From assembly GCA_006503475.1 (NCBI GenBank), contig RSEH01000121.1:62001-126000 (forward strand): a stretch of DNA of 64,000 bases, in the 5' to 3' direction. The stretch is from Stentor roeselii (lineage: Eukaryota > Ciliophora > Heterotrichea > Heterotrichida > Stentoridae). Position numbers and translations under genes: made by a program. The notes beneath the pieces were generated by a model, which did no database searches, was not told where the DNA came from, and saw only the letters and a program-made list of their open reading frames with translations. Below, one piece after another: positions 27,575-37,400 of this stretch (position 1 is its first letter; each line of letters opens with the position of its first letter).

Positions 27575-28972
27575 ATGACTGATGCTACTGAAATGGAAGA
27601 TCCTGCTGCTAGAGCCAGCACGATTTCAAATACAACAACGAACACGTTATTGATAGAGACCACTGAAAATGAAGAAACTTACAAAGCAGAACTTCAGCTG
27701 TGGATGCAGCGAGGTTCAGCTTATTTATTTTTCTTTATAATCCTTCAGATCAGTATCTTGACAGCCCTTCCCAAGGACCTCTCACTGATCCCGTTGATGA
27801 TTCTAGACCTAAAAATCCTATTCTTCGGTTATTTTTACTCGATTCAAACCAATTTATTCCGCTTCCTGCTCTCTAAAGACACCCTTCACCAAATATTCAG
27901 TTTCATCTTCAAGTCAATGCTTCTTCTCTACAAAAACTTCCACTTTTTCAACGCGATGATGATTCCAATTCCGATCTTTTTCGCTTTTTTAAACCAGTTT
28001 TTCCACAAAATCGACAAAACTCAAGAATGCAGATACTTGGCATGGTTGGTAAGTGTTAAACAGGTGATAACAATAAGTGAGTTCTTATTCCTGATAACGA
28101 TGCTCAACGTTTCAATGAGCGCTGAAAGTGTAGTGGCCTGGCAGCCTTCAGGGATAATCTGGCCGATTTACATCGGCCTTTGTTTCTGCTCAGTGATCAT
28201 CATCGGTTTGGTCTTGTTTTGTCTTGGTTCTTTTCTCTCTTGGGCGAGTGAAGAGATTTCCACGAATGAATTTTTGACTTCTTTTTGGCTGCTTGGAACA
28301 GCTTTAGGAGCAACGGTGAGCATCATTGTTTTATGTGTTGGAATTGCAACTCCAGATTATTACCGCCTGGGCACTTATGCTTGCATGGTCCCTATTGGAT
28401 ACCTGGTGCTTTTCATAGCATTCACTCAAGGTTTCATGAAAAAAATCTGTGAGTGGTGGAAGAGTTTTTTCACCAATAGTCAAGAAGTGCATAACCTTGA
28501 AGTCACTCCTCAAAGAACTCTCACTTTTCAAGCAAGAATCACGAAAACTATGAAAAAAGCTCCTCATGTTTTAATGAGAATTTCAAGTTCTTACTTTAAA
28601 CCTGTTGAAACTCCGAAAAGTAAACCTGCGAAAAGGACTATTAGCTTAAAACATAATAATGAGGATACTGTTGCTGAACATCAGAGAAGTTTTAGTATTC
28701 CTGTCCAAGTTGAAGTTTTCAGCCCCACTGCAAAGGACAGTATTGATAAAATTTGTGAAATGTGCTGTGAAAGACTTTGTAATGCAGTTATTATGGACTG
28801 CGGACATGGAGGCATTTGTTATGATTGTTCTTTGGAAATGTGGAGAACTGTTGGGACTTGTCATATGTGCAGAGGGCAAATCATTGAAGTCTTACAGATT
28901 GAGAAAAGTATTGATCGGCTTGTTAAGGTTCATTCTACAACTCAAGCGGTTTATGTTGAGGAGAAGTCTTAA
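27575..28972 (+). CDS. RING-finger membrane protein, probable E3 ubiquitin ligase
   Basis: A 465-residue protein with about six to eight hydrophobic segments in residues 45-290 and a C-terminal C3HC4-type RING at about residues 393-435 (CEMCCERLCNAVIMDCGHGG, then CYDCSLEMW and CHMCRGQI). RING proteins recruit E2 enzymes to ubiquitinate targets; the membrane part suggests ER, Golgi or endosomal location. The cysteine/histidine ligands are all present. The frame contains a candidate in-frame intron at 28049-28063. If it is spliced, the protein is 460 residues and loses VSVKQ. The ATG at 27575 is the first in the frame. Confidence 0.88.
   Translation: MTDATEMEDPAARASTISNTTTNTLLIETTENEETYKAELQLWMQRGSAYLFFFIILQISILTALPKDLSLIPLMILDLKILFFGYFYSIQTNLFRFLLSKDTLHQIFSFIFKSMLLLYKNFHFFNAMMIPIPIFFAFLNQFFHKIDKTQECRYLAWLVSVKQVITISEFLFLITMLNVSMSAESVVAWQPSGIIWPIYIGLCFCSVIIIGLVLFCLGSFLSWASEEISTNEFLTSFWLLGTALGATVSIIVLCVGIATPDYYRLGTYACMVPIGYLVLFIAFTQGFMKKICEWWKSFFTNSQEVHNLEVTPQRTLTFQARITKTMKKAPHVLMRISSSYFKPVETPKSKPAKRTISLKHNNEDTVAEHQRSFSIPVQVEVFSPTAKDSIDKICEMCCERLCNAVIMDCGHGGICYDCSLEMWRTVGTCHMCRGQIIEVLQIEKSIDRLVKVHSTTQAVYVEEKS
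28049..28063 (+). other. Candidate in-frame 15-nt intron in the RING gene
   Basis: The sequence GTAAGTGTTAAACAG lies at phase 0, is 15 nt long, contains no stop and therefore does not interrupt the frame. It is almost the same as the demonstrated intron GTAAGTTCCAAACAG at 46044-46058, including A10 and the CAG end. If removed, RYLAWL joins directly to VITISEF in a hydrophobic stretch. Confidence 0.65.
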
Positions 28973-28992
28973 TACTTTAGAGTTAATTGTAA

Positions 28993-29490
28993 TTAATTAT
29001 TATCTTCATTCAAGTTTTTTAATTCTTTCATCGTAATTTCTTCTTCCAAAAGTGAAAAAGATGGAATTTTTTTACGAGATTCGATTGAAACTTGGTTGGA
29101 AACTTGGTCGTTTGGGTCTATCCCTACTGATATCAAGCAGTTATTCGGAAGCATCCAGGATAAATTCTCAGAAAAATTTGAAATCATTGAACTCACTGCC
29201 TGACCAGTTGATTGGATAACAGTAGAGACTTCTTCTACCATATGATAACACCTGAAACTGCTCAAACAGTTAGCTTCCACATAAGAGCAGCACTGAGTAT
29301 CAAAAGGATTGCAATTCATCTGAGAAAACTGAGGAAAGCACTGAAAATTACAATTTGGACACTCGAAATCAGGACATCCACAATCTTTGATCATTTCACA
29401 GCAGCTTCCAAAGTCAGTCTCACAACAGTTGATACTGTCCACATCACAGTATTCAAAGCAAGATGATATAAAGTTGCACAATTCTTCCAT
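28993..29490 (-). CDS. Cysteine-rich hypothetical protein, 165 aa
   Basis: A 165-residue frame from the ATG at 29488-29490; the longer frame starts with a GTG at 29568 and is not used here. Residues 1-80 contain about 20 cysteines, many as CC pairs or CxxC (CCETDFGSCCEMIKDCGCPD, FECPNCNFQCF). The second half has no cysteine cluster and contains a weakly amphipathic stretch and an acidic tail. There is no signal peptide. The cysteines could bind metals, form disulphides or be acylated. I do not recognise a family. An upstream exon cannot be excluded, since the frame stays open upstream of the ATG. Confidence 0.6.
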   Translation of the reverse strand: MEELCNFISSCFEYCDVDSINCCETDFGSCCEMIKDCGCPDFECPNCNFQCFPQFSQMNCNPFDTQCCSYVEANCLSSFRCYHMVEEVSTVIQSTGQAVSSMISNFSENLSWMLPNNCLISVGIDPNDQVSNQVSIESRKKIPSFSLLEEEITMKELKNLNEDNN

Positions 29491-29593
29491 ATAGTTTTTT
29501 GTTAGTAAGTAATAGGTTTCAAAAAAACATCTGTCAATATGGTCAATCAAAGAATTACTAAGAAACACAGAAAATTTTCAGAGCTGAATAAAA

Positions 29594-30055
29594 ATGAACT
29601 CGTCTGGATTTGCTTTAAGGTTCAAAAATAAAGCGAAAATTATTGGAAAAGAAGGGGTTTTCAATGGAGAACTTGTTAATGCCATTGATAAATCAGAACT
29701 TCCTGAGTTTAAGATTCACAAAAATTCAAATCTTTCTAGAGGATCTCCTACCGATATTAATGTTCAAAGGTCTTGCAATCTTCCCAGGCTTCCTATGTCC
29801 ACAGGTCGTAGTAGTAGCACAAAAAAGGTGGAATCTTGTAGCAGGATTAGGTTTAACAGGTCTCCGTTATTGAACAATGCGGAGAATATTCTGAGGTCGG
29901 TATCACCTACATTGTTAAGGAAGGTTACTATCTTGAGTTCCAGTAATGAAAAAGAATCTAATCATCATGATTCTAAGTTTTTAAGGATAGGAACGGGACT
30001 AAGCTATCAGGTAATAAAAAAGATGATGTCGAAAAGGTTTAAATTAAAGAATTAG
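29594..30055 (+). CDS. Hypothetical basic protein, 153 aa
   Basis: A 153-residue protein rich in serine, asparagine, lysine and arginine, with several SRGSP / RSPLL / RSVSPTLL patches that look like kinase-target sites. There is no recognised domain, signal peptide or membrane segment. It starts at the ATG at 29594, 103 bp from the divergent cysteine-rich gene. The sequence is low in structure and may be a regulatory or cytoskeleton-associated protein; this is a guess only. Confidence 0.55.
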   Translation: MNSSGFALRFKNKAKIIGKEGVFNGELVNAIDKSELPEFKIHKNSNLSRGSPTDINVQRSCNLPRLPMSTGRSSSTKKVESCSRIRFNRSPLLNNAENILRSVSPTLLRKVTILSSSNEKESNHHDSKFLRIGTGLSYQVIKKMMSKRFKLKN

Positions 30056-30543
30056 TTGATATAAGGAATTGCCTATATAAAAATTGTTTAGTGAAATTTT
30101 CTCTGAATCTTAAATACTTTAAAGATATACCTAAATTAAACCAGCTGACATTTTAATATGAATTGAGGAGTCCACATAAAGCACCAAGCTGATGCTAAAA
30201 GGTCTCCAGAATCCGAAATAATTTTCATCATAATTAATCAAGTCTGAATTTACTTTGAAAAATCTGAGTTGATTATCACTATATCAAAATCCTGATAAAT
30301 TATCAAGACAATAACCAACTATAAAAAATTTATACATTAAATTCCATAAAAAAATCAAATAATTCCAGACCCTTCTAAAATCCAACTCAAATCCACCTAA
30401 AAATCATAAAACCTTTAAAAATCCCCCAACATATAAAAATTCCAAAAAAATCTAAAAATTATCCTAAACTAAAAAAAAATCCCTTAAAGTTTTTTTACGT
30501 TTATCACCAGTTACTGTAAATACTTAGAAATTCTTATATAATA
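30056..30543. other. 488-bp intergenic region, G-depleted toward its right end
   Basis: No reading frame of note on either strand. From about 30345 the plus strand becomes A/C-rich with almost no G (none at 30421-30480) until just before the zinc-finger gene. Similar G-poor leaders precede other genes here, so this may be the promoter region. No tRNA or other RNA gene was recognised. Confidence 0.6.
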
Positions 30544-30861
30544 ATGGAAACAAAATTTAGACTCTTCTGCTGCATGGAAAACTACTGCGGAAAAGAATAC
30601 CTGACCAAGCAAAACCTTCGAAGACACTTCGAAATCGTGCATTTGAGGAAGAGAGAATCCGAATGCGAAGTTTGCCACAAAAGATTTATCAACTCAGTGA
30701 ACCTTAAAGAGCATTATTTCATTCACAGCAACCAAAAGCCTCACAAATGTCTTGTTTGTGGGGAAAGTTTTCGGCATAAGACCAAACTCAGCTCTCACAA
30801 AAAGTTTCACACCTCGCTAGAGACGTTTGCTCTATTTGAGGAGATGGTTGAAGACACTTAA
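30544..30861 (+). CDS. C2H2 zinc-finger protein, three fingers, 105 aa
   Basis: A 105-residue protein made almost wholly of three C2H2 fingers: finger 1 (CCMENYCGKEYLTKQNLRRH, then EIVH), finger 2 (CEVCHKRFINSVNLKEH, then FIH) and finger 3 (CLVCGESFRHKTKLSSH, then FH). The linker between fingers 2 and 3 (SNQKPHK) is close to the TGEKP consensus. It should bind nucleic acid, probably DNA. The short length and the lack of other domains suggest a small transcription factor or one subunit of a larger assembly. The ATG is at 30544 after a G-free leader. Confidence 0.85.
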   Translation: METKFRLFCCMENYCGKEYLTKQNLRRHFEIVHLRKRESECEVCHKRFINSVNLKEHYFIHSNQKPHKCLVCGESFRHKTKLSSHKKFHTSLETFALFEEMVEDT

Positions 30862-31470
30862 TAATTTCTTAAGAATTCTTTAGAATGAAATTTGAGTTTT
30901 TATGTCTGGATTACTATTGATAGATGAAGGGATTGGATATTTTTGAAGTGATTGAAGGGAAAGCTTTGCTTCTTCAATTCAGAAGATATCAGGTTTTGGA
31001 GACTTACTCATGGATAAATATGATCAAGTCTAGAATAAATAAAGATTGTTTTTATGAAGTTCGGATTTTGGGGATTATTGAAAAATCGGAATTTGGAAGG
31101 TTTCTTTGGCTGAGTTGAGGGTTGATTTTGGGTCTTAAGAGGCTGGAATAACTTCTTAGTTAGGCATTGGATTATTCACATTTAGAGTCGAAGACTCTAA
31201 AACAGCTGATTTGTAGAATTTTATTAGTTGTATTTTGTCAATTTAAGACAAGGATGCAATCTGCTCATAATTCTTAACATTAAATAAATTTCAAATTTAC
31301 TTGGATCGCTCTCATTCAAAACGCAAAGGGCTTCCATTTAACAATAATAAACTTATAATAGCATACAGCTTTCATAGATTTCCATGATATATGTTTAATA
31401 ATAAAAAATTTGATAAACAATTAATTTAGGATATTCATTAACCCTTCATATTTTCCCTAAATTTACAATT
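30862..31470. other. 609-bp intergenic region
   Basis: AT-rich spacer between the zinc-finger gene and the 3' end of ferredoxin reductase. One frame of 64 codons (30924-31118) is present, but I saw no reason to call it a gene. No repeats or RNA genes were recognised. Confidence 0.5.
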
Positions 31471-32829
31471 TTAGCTAAATGCTATTTCTCTCATTTTATT
31501 CAAATCCTTGACTTTATTTCTTGTTTTTCCCAGTCTTTTTCCATCTTCTCTCTCATAAAGGTCAATTTTTTCCCACATCTTGAAATTAACAAAGTCTTTC
31601 CTAAGTACATCTTCAAGTTTTCCTGTTTTTTCCAAGAGCACCCCTTGGTTGAACTCATTAAGAATAGCGTCAACAGTATACTAAATATTTCTTACAAAGA
31701 CACTTCTCATAGTCGTGTCAACTACTCCAAAAGGTCCAGTCCTTGCCCACCCAGCAACAAAGCAATTTCCTTCAATTTTCCCTCCAAAATTACTAACAAT
31801 TCCAGTTTCGCTATCAAAAGGCAAATCCTCATCAATTTTTTCACTTTTATACCCGATACTTCTAATAACCAAGTCACTTTCCCAACTTTCAACTCGACTT
31901 CCAACGACAGGAACTTGTTTATTAGGTTCCCCAGCAAGAGAAGTTTCCTTAAATACAATGTTAGGGTGTTCATAAGTGTAAGGAGACAACAAGAACCGAA
32001 GATTGACTTTGACCCTTGCGTCATTTGAATGAGTCCTTGGAAAAGAATTCATCAAATCAAAAAGTCTTCTTTTTGCCCTCTGAGCCTGGTTGATGGGGAC
32101 AGAAGCGATTTGTCCTTCTTTGATAGAATTTTCATTGATTCCTCTTTCAAACTCATCCTGCAGGACCCTGACACTGACCCCAGGGACATTAGCGAGAAAT
32201 CTAAGTTCCTTGACAGTCATTGCAGCTTGAACAGGTCCCCGTCTTCCAACAACGTCAATTTCCTTTACCTCACTTTTACTGAGGGCTTCAAAGGCTTCCA
32301 AGTCAATATCAGTGCTTACAAGTCTCTGAGGAGGACTAGCGAGAATCCTTGCGACGTCCATCGCAACATTTCCATTCCCGATTATTGTCACTTTTCGAAC
32401 ACCTTCCAAGTTTAAACAAGAACTGCCAGGCATCCCGTTGTACCATTCAACGAAGCTTCTTGCTGATAAAGTCTTTTCACCTCCTGGGATTTTCAGTTGT
32501 TTGTCAGATGATGAGCAGCCGTGAGCGAAAATAACTCCTGAGTACTGTGATGATAGAGACTTGTAAGAAATATCACGGCCCTATATGAAGATTACAACTG
32601 AAATGTCACCGAAAAAACGGAAGTTTGGATTTGATGATAGTGAAGAAAAGTCTTGGGTCACTTGCTTTATTTCGCAGTGGTCTGGAGCTACACCGTAACG
32701 GATCAGACCGAATGGAACTGGAAGCTTTTCTAACATGTCAACTTGGCAGTTTGGGAACTGACGGAAAAGGGACTTTGATGTGAAAAATCCAGCTGGGCCA
32801 CTACCGACTACTGCGAACTTTAGAGCCAT
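31471..32829 (-). CDS. FDXR: NADPH:ferredoxin (adrenodoxin) reductase, two 15-nt introns
   Basis: A 442-residue flavoprotein once two 15-nt introns (32581-32595 and 31681-31695) are removed. Exon 1 has the FAD-binding motif VVGSGPAGFF and the PFGLIRYGVAPDH signature. Exon 2 continues with YSGVIFAHGC, the NADPH-binding IIGNGNVAMDVARIL, and the GWARTGPFGVVDTTM block that contacts FAD. Exon 3 supplies a C-terminal helical segment ending at a TAA at 31471-31473. The total length fits the mitochondrial adrenodoxin-reductase family. It passes electrons from NADPH to a ferredoxin for iron-sulphur cluster assembly and haem or sterol steps. The mature-like N-terminus begins only 4 residues before the FAD strand, so no mitochondrial presequence is visible. 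It diverges from SEC61A. Confidence 0.93.
31681..31695 (-). other. 15-nt intron 2 of ferredoxin reductase
   Basis: Coding strand GTAAGAAATATTTAG, phase 0, with an in-frame terminal TAG. Removal joins MRSVF to YTVDAILNEF and adds the C-terminal helices expected for the family. Position 10 is A. Confidence 0.92.
32581..32595 (-). other. 15-nt intron 1 of ferredoxin reductase
   Basis: Coding strand GTAATCTTCATATAG, phase 0, with an in-frame terminal TAG. Removal joins GDISV to GRDISYKSL and restores the family sequence. Position 10 is A. Confidence 0.92.
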
Positions 32830-33014
32830 TTAATACTTATGAATCGGATCAGTAGTCAATTGTGGCCATATAATTATTTAAAACTGCTGAAAAAGTAAGA
32901 ATATAAAAGCCCTGTAAAAATCTAAAACTTTCATAACTTGACCTCAAACTTCATCTAAACCAAAATTTTCAAAACTTTGAAAATCCATCTATCCACGTGT
33001 CCATTTATATAAAA

Positions 33015-34439
33015 ATGAGTGAAAAGGTGAGGTTCCTGACGTTAATCCGTCCTCTGATGTGTGTGTTGCCGGAAGTCTCGAGTCCAATCCGTCGAGTGCA
33101 GTTCCGGGACAAGATCGTTTGGACGGCAATAACTCTATTCATCTTCCTAGTCTGTTGTCAGATTCCTTTATATGGAATTTCGACCTCAAGTCACTCCGAC
33201 CCCTTATACTGGGTGCGAGTGATCATGGCAAGCAACCGAGGAACTTTGATGGAACTGGGCATCTCCCCGATAGTCACTTCAAGCATGATCATGCAGCTTC
33301 TCGCAGGCTCCAAAATCATAGACGTCGACCAGAGCCTCAAGGAAGACCGCGCGTTATTCCAAGGCGCTCAGAAGCTTTTCGGCATGTTGATCACGATTGG
33401 AGAAGCTGTGGCTTATGTGGTGAGTGGAATGTACGGAAACATCAGTGATATCGGCGCTTTCACTGCCTTGCTTATTATTCTTCAACTTTTCTTCGCAGGG
33501 GTCATTGTGATCATTCTTGATGAGTTTTTACAAAAAGGATATGGACTGGGATCTGGCATTTCTTTGTTCATTGCGACGAATATCTGTGAAAATATTGTTT
33601 GGAGAGCGTTTAGTCCCACCACGATCACAACGGGAAAAGGAGTGGAATTTGAAGGGGCAGTCATCGCTTTGTTCCATTTGTTGATCACTCGTCAGAACCG
33701 TGTACAGGCCTTGAAAGAAGCTTTTTACAGAAGCCATGCTCCGAACATGATGAGTCTTCTCGCAACAGTCTTCATCTTTTTAGTAGTGATTTACTTCCAA
33801 GGGTTTAAAGTCGACCTCGGCATCAGGTCTCAAAAGGTGCGAGGGCAGCAAGGTACTTACCCAATCAAATTGTTTTACACTTCAAACATTCCAATAATCC
33901 TTCAAACAGCGTTGGTATCAAACTTGTACTTTTTCTCACAGATTCTTTATAAACGTTACAAGACTTACTTCATCGTGAGTCTTTTAGGACAATGGAAAGA
34001 CTTAGAGCAAGGATACTCGATACCAGTTGGAGGAATAGCTTATTACATCTCGCCTCCTCGGGACTTTTCTCAACTGATGACTGACCCGATTCATTCAGTT
34101 GTTTACATCGCGTTCGTCCTCATCACCTGCGCGCTTTTCAGCAAGACTTGGATTGAAGTGAGTGGCAGTTCAGCGAGAGACGTCGCGAAACAACTGAGAG
34201 ACCAGCAGATGGTCTTGGAAGGACATCGACATGACAGCATGGTAAAGACTTTGAACAGGTATATTCCGAATGCTGCTGCTTTTGGAGGCATGTGCATTGG
34301 AGCCTTGACTATTGTGGCTGACTTACTTGGAGCTATTGGCTCGGGCACTGGAATTCTACTGTCGGTCACAATCATTTATCAGTACTTCGAAGCCTTTTAT
34401 AAGGAAAAACAAGAGACTGGAGGAGTGGCTTTGTTTTAG
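33015..34439 (+). CDS. SEC61A: Sec61 translocon subunit alpha
   Basis: A 474-residue, ten-helix protein nearly collinear with animal Sec61 alpha. Conserved blocks include [96 protein letters not shown] and [20 protein letters not shown]. It forms the channel through which nascent proteins enter or cross the ER membrane. The start is the ATG at 33015 ([14 protein letters not shown]). An in-frame GTG upstream at 32997 is not needed. The gene diverges from ferredoxin reductase over 185 bp and is followed after 38 bp by the large NTPase gene. Confidence 0.97.
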   Translation: MSEKVRFLTLIRPLMCVLPEVSSPIRRVQFRDKIVWTAITLFIFLVCCQIPLYGISTSSHSDPLYWVRVIMASNRGTLMELGISPIVTSSMIMQLLAGSKIIDVDQSLKEDRALFQGAQKLFGMLITIGEAVAYVVSGMYGNISDIGAFTALLIILQLFFAGVIVIILDEFLQKGYGLGSGISLFIATNICENIVWRAFSPTTITTGKGVEFEGAVIALFHLLITRQNRVQALKEAFYRSHAPNMMSLLATVFIFLVVIYFQGFKVDLGIRSQKVRGQQGTYPIKLFYTSNIPIILQTALVSNLYFFSQILYKRYKTYFIVSLLGQWKDLEQGYSIPVGGIAYYISPPRDFSQLMTDPIHSVVYIAFVLITCALFSKTWIEVSGSSARDVAKQLRDQQMVLEGHRHDSMVKTLNRYIPNAAAFGGMCIGALTIVADLLGAIGSGTGILLSVTIIYQYFEAFYKEKQETGGVALF

Positions 34440-34477
34440 AATTTAGATAATTTTTATGAGAAGTAGTTATTATTAGC

Positions 34478-37400
34478 ATGATCGATGAGTACATCGAACA
34501 GATTGTTAAGGGATCTTCGGTTCGAGGAGAGATTTCGCAGGATGAGATGGTTTTTCCGGTGAAAATTCAACAAAATGGGTATTTTCCTAATGACTCGGTA
34601 ACTCGTAGTGCTTTGGACTTTAATTATTCGCTTTACTCTCATATAGACTTTATCAATTCCAACTCTTTGGTGATTGATGATGGATTAGATACTCTTTATC
34701 ACAGCTTTTCTCATTGTGTCATTCTTGGAATGCATGGAATCGGGAAAAAAACACTGCTTAAAACTATTGCTTGTAAATTCGCAAAAGAATTCAACATTGA
34801 AACTGACTCACCTCTGCCAGTTTACAAGTTAATTCATGAACTGGACTTTCGAAGCAAAAAATCTTTGAAAAAGTCGATCTTGGCATTCACTCCAGTCAAA
34901 GTAATGAAAAAAATCGTTTTGATCGTTGAAGGAATGTCGAGTCAAGTGAAAAACTTTCAGAATTTTTTTAGTTCTTTGAGAAAATGTTTTTTTTCTGCAT
35001 CTTTTTCACAGTTTGTTTGTCTTTCAAGGTTTCAAGTCGTCACGCTTGAACCTTTTCCGGTTTCGGTTCAGTTGTTGAAGGCTCAGCAGGTCTTGAGTCC
35101 TAATCAATTTGTGGAGTTTTCTTTGAAATTGAAACAGAAACATTCACAAATCAGTGAATTTTGCAGGTTTCCTAAGTTTTTGATGTTTTTTTTAAGGTTT
35201 TTTGACGATTTGAAAAGTAAAAAAAGGGCTTTTTTATATTCAGAGTATTTGAAATCGGTAGTTGGAAGCAAAGAATTTTTTAAAGAGTTAGAATTGATCG
35301 CGTATCAAATAATTGATCATGATTTGTGCATGTTTGGATTTCAGGATATGAGCAGTTTAGGACATCCGAAATGTTGGAAAGTGCTTAATGAGCTTGATTT
35401 ATTTAAGAAAACAGAACCGTTAAACCTGTCACTTTCCGATATCTCCTGCAGCGACATTGAAAATGAGTGCTTGGAAAGTCGAGATTTTATAATAAAAGAC
35501 TCCATCACCGAGTTCAGCGTAACAACAGACTGCCACTTGCTAACCTTCACCAACATCCGTCTGATAGAAACCTTGACAGCCCATTACTTATTAAATAAAC
35601 TAGAAGACATGCTTTCCACAAGTCACAAGCCAAGTTACATCGAGTCTCAAGAGTTTTTCAAGATTTTCTCCGTTCTTTTTCCTTCAAATTTTTCCTTCTG
35701 CCGCAAATACCAAGAAATTCTTTCTCTTTTCTCTCAGCTCTGCCCTGAAAACCTATTCGAAAACCTAATAAAGTACCTTCTGAGCAGCAACTCAATTGAA
35801 AATGTCATCCTAATCGAAAGACTACTCAAAGAAAACCCTGGAAACTTTCAACATCTCAGCAATTGTGTTGAAAATCTTCGAGAAACCCTAAAAAACAAAG
35901 AATTTTCTCAAGGACTTCTTCATTTTTCACCAATAATTCGAAAAATCTGCAGAAAAGAGCTGTTTACTTCAGAAGATCCTTGGAAAGTCATGAGTTCAAA
36001 GATGAAACTTGTTATTCGGAACTGCAACTGGATGACTTTAGCGGTTTTTAACGATTTAACTGAATTTATTGATTTTAAAGACCTGCTGAGTGCCTTGGAA
36101 CTGGGACTTAACGACACCATTCTCGCTGTTGTCGCTAAGGAAAACTATTCCTGCACTTTTGTCAATTTTTTACTGAAGCTTATTTTATCCTGGATAGAAA
36201 ATTCCGCTTTTACCGGGAACACAACTCAAACTCCTGGAAAAACAGACGCTTTGCATCTTGAAGACTCTTTAAAACATGATAACTCCACCAGGAAATTAGG
36301 AGGAAAACAACTGGAATACCCTCAGATTTCAAGAACTTTACTTGAAGCAATTATGAAAGTTGAAGGAATCAGTTTAAAACTCAGTATTCGGACTTTACTT
36401 TGCTTGAAGACAAAAAGGCAAAAAATCAGAAATTGTTTAATTCAAAGATCGAAAATTTTAGTTCAGCCTTGTTTTAGGAAAATTTTACGTCATTTGAGAA
36501 GTCTTCGAGTGAAGGACGAGGAAAGTTTCAGATTTGTGATGAGTCTTTATTTTGATGAAAAGAGTTCAAAAGAAGTGAAAAATATTTTGAAAGATTTAGA
36601 AAAAGATTGGATGAGAAAGACAACGATTTGGTTGCTGCAAAGTCAAATTAATTACATTCTTCCAGCTTTTGGCTTCTGTTGTGAAGCGGGTGATGTTGAA
36701 GTCTTGGAAATTCTGGTGCAGTATATAGATAATAGTGATGAAAGCTTGAGTCTTGCTGCTGCTGAAGCTCTTTATTACATGTTACGACGATGTAATCAGG
36801 TTTTTTCTTTTATTTTTTTGAATATTTTAAGAGTTTTGATTGAGATACTTACAGATAAGTTTGAAGTAACGAAAAACTTTCCAGAAGTTGCTGCGAAATA
36901 TCTGAGAGTTCTTCTTATTTTATTTAAAATCGTTGGAGACTATAAAAAACTTATCAATTTTTCAGTCGCTGTCATCAGCAGCTCTTCTGATTATCTTGTT
37001 TCAAAAGTTTACAAGATCCTTTTAAAACTTAAGGTAAATTTAAAGTACTTAAACCCAATCGCGAATTGTTTTGAGGACTGTAAATTTGGAAATGAAGGCG
37101 AATTTATCTTAAAAATCGCGAGTTTGAACTTTTCTTGGAGAAACGATCTTAGTATCCTTAAGATTGTGAGTGACCGATCTGAAAGATTCAAGGAAAATGA
37201 CCTTGCCAAGCTTTTGGTTAAATGGGACTCTCTCGACTCTTTGCACATTTTTTGTAATAAAGAAGGAATCCCTTACATTGGAAAAATCCGAAAAATTTTA
37301 GACTTTGTTGAAGATTCTAAAGAAAAATCAGATGTTCTTAATTCTTTTACATTTTTTCTCAGTAGTTCAACTGACGATTTTCAAACCTATTATGAAGAAT

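Noticed and set aside
30924-31118. 64-codon frame ending in TGA
   Set aside because: Short, AT-rich, no motif and no leader; not distinguishable from chance.
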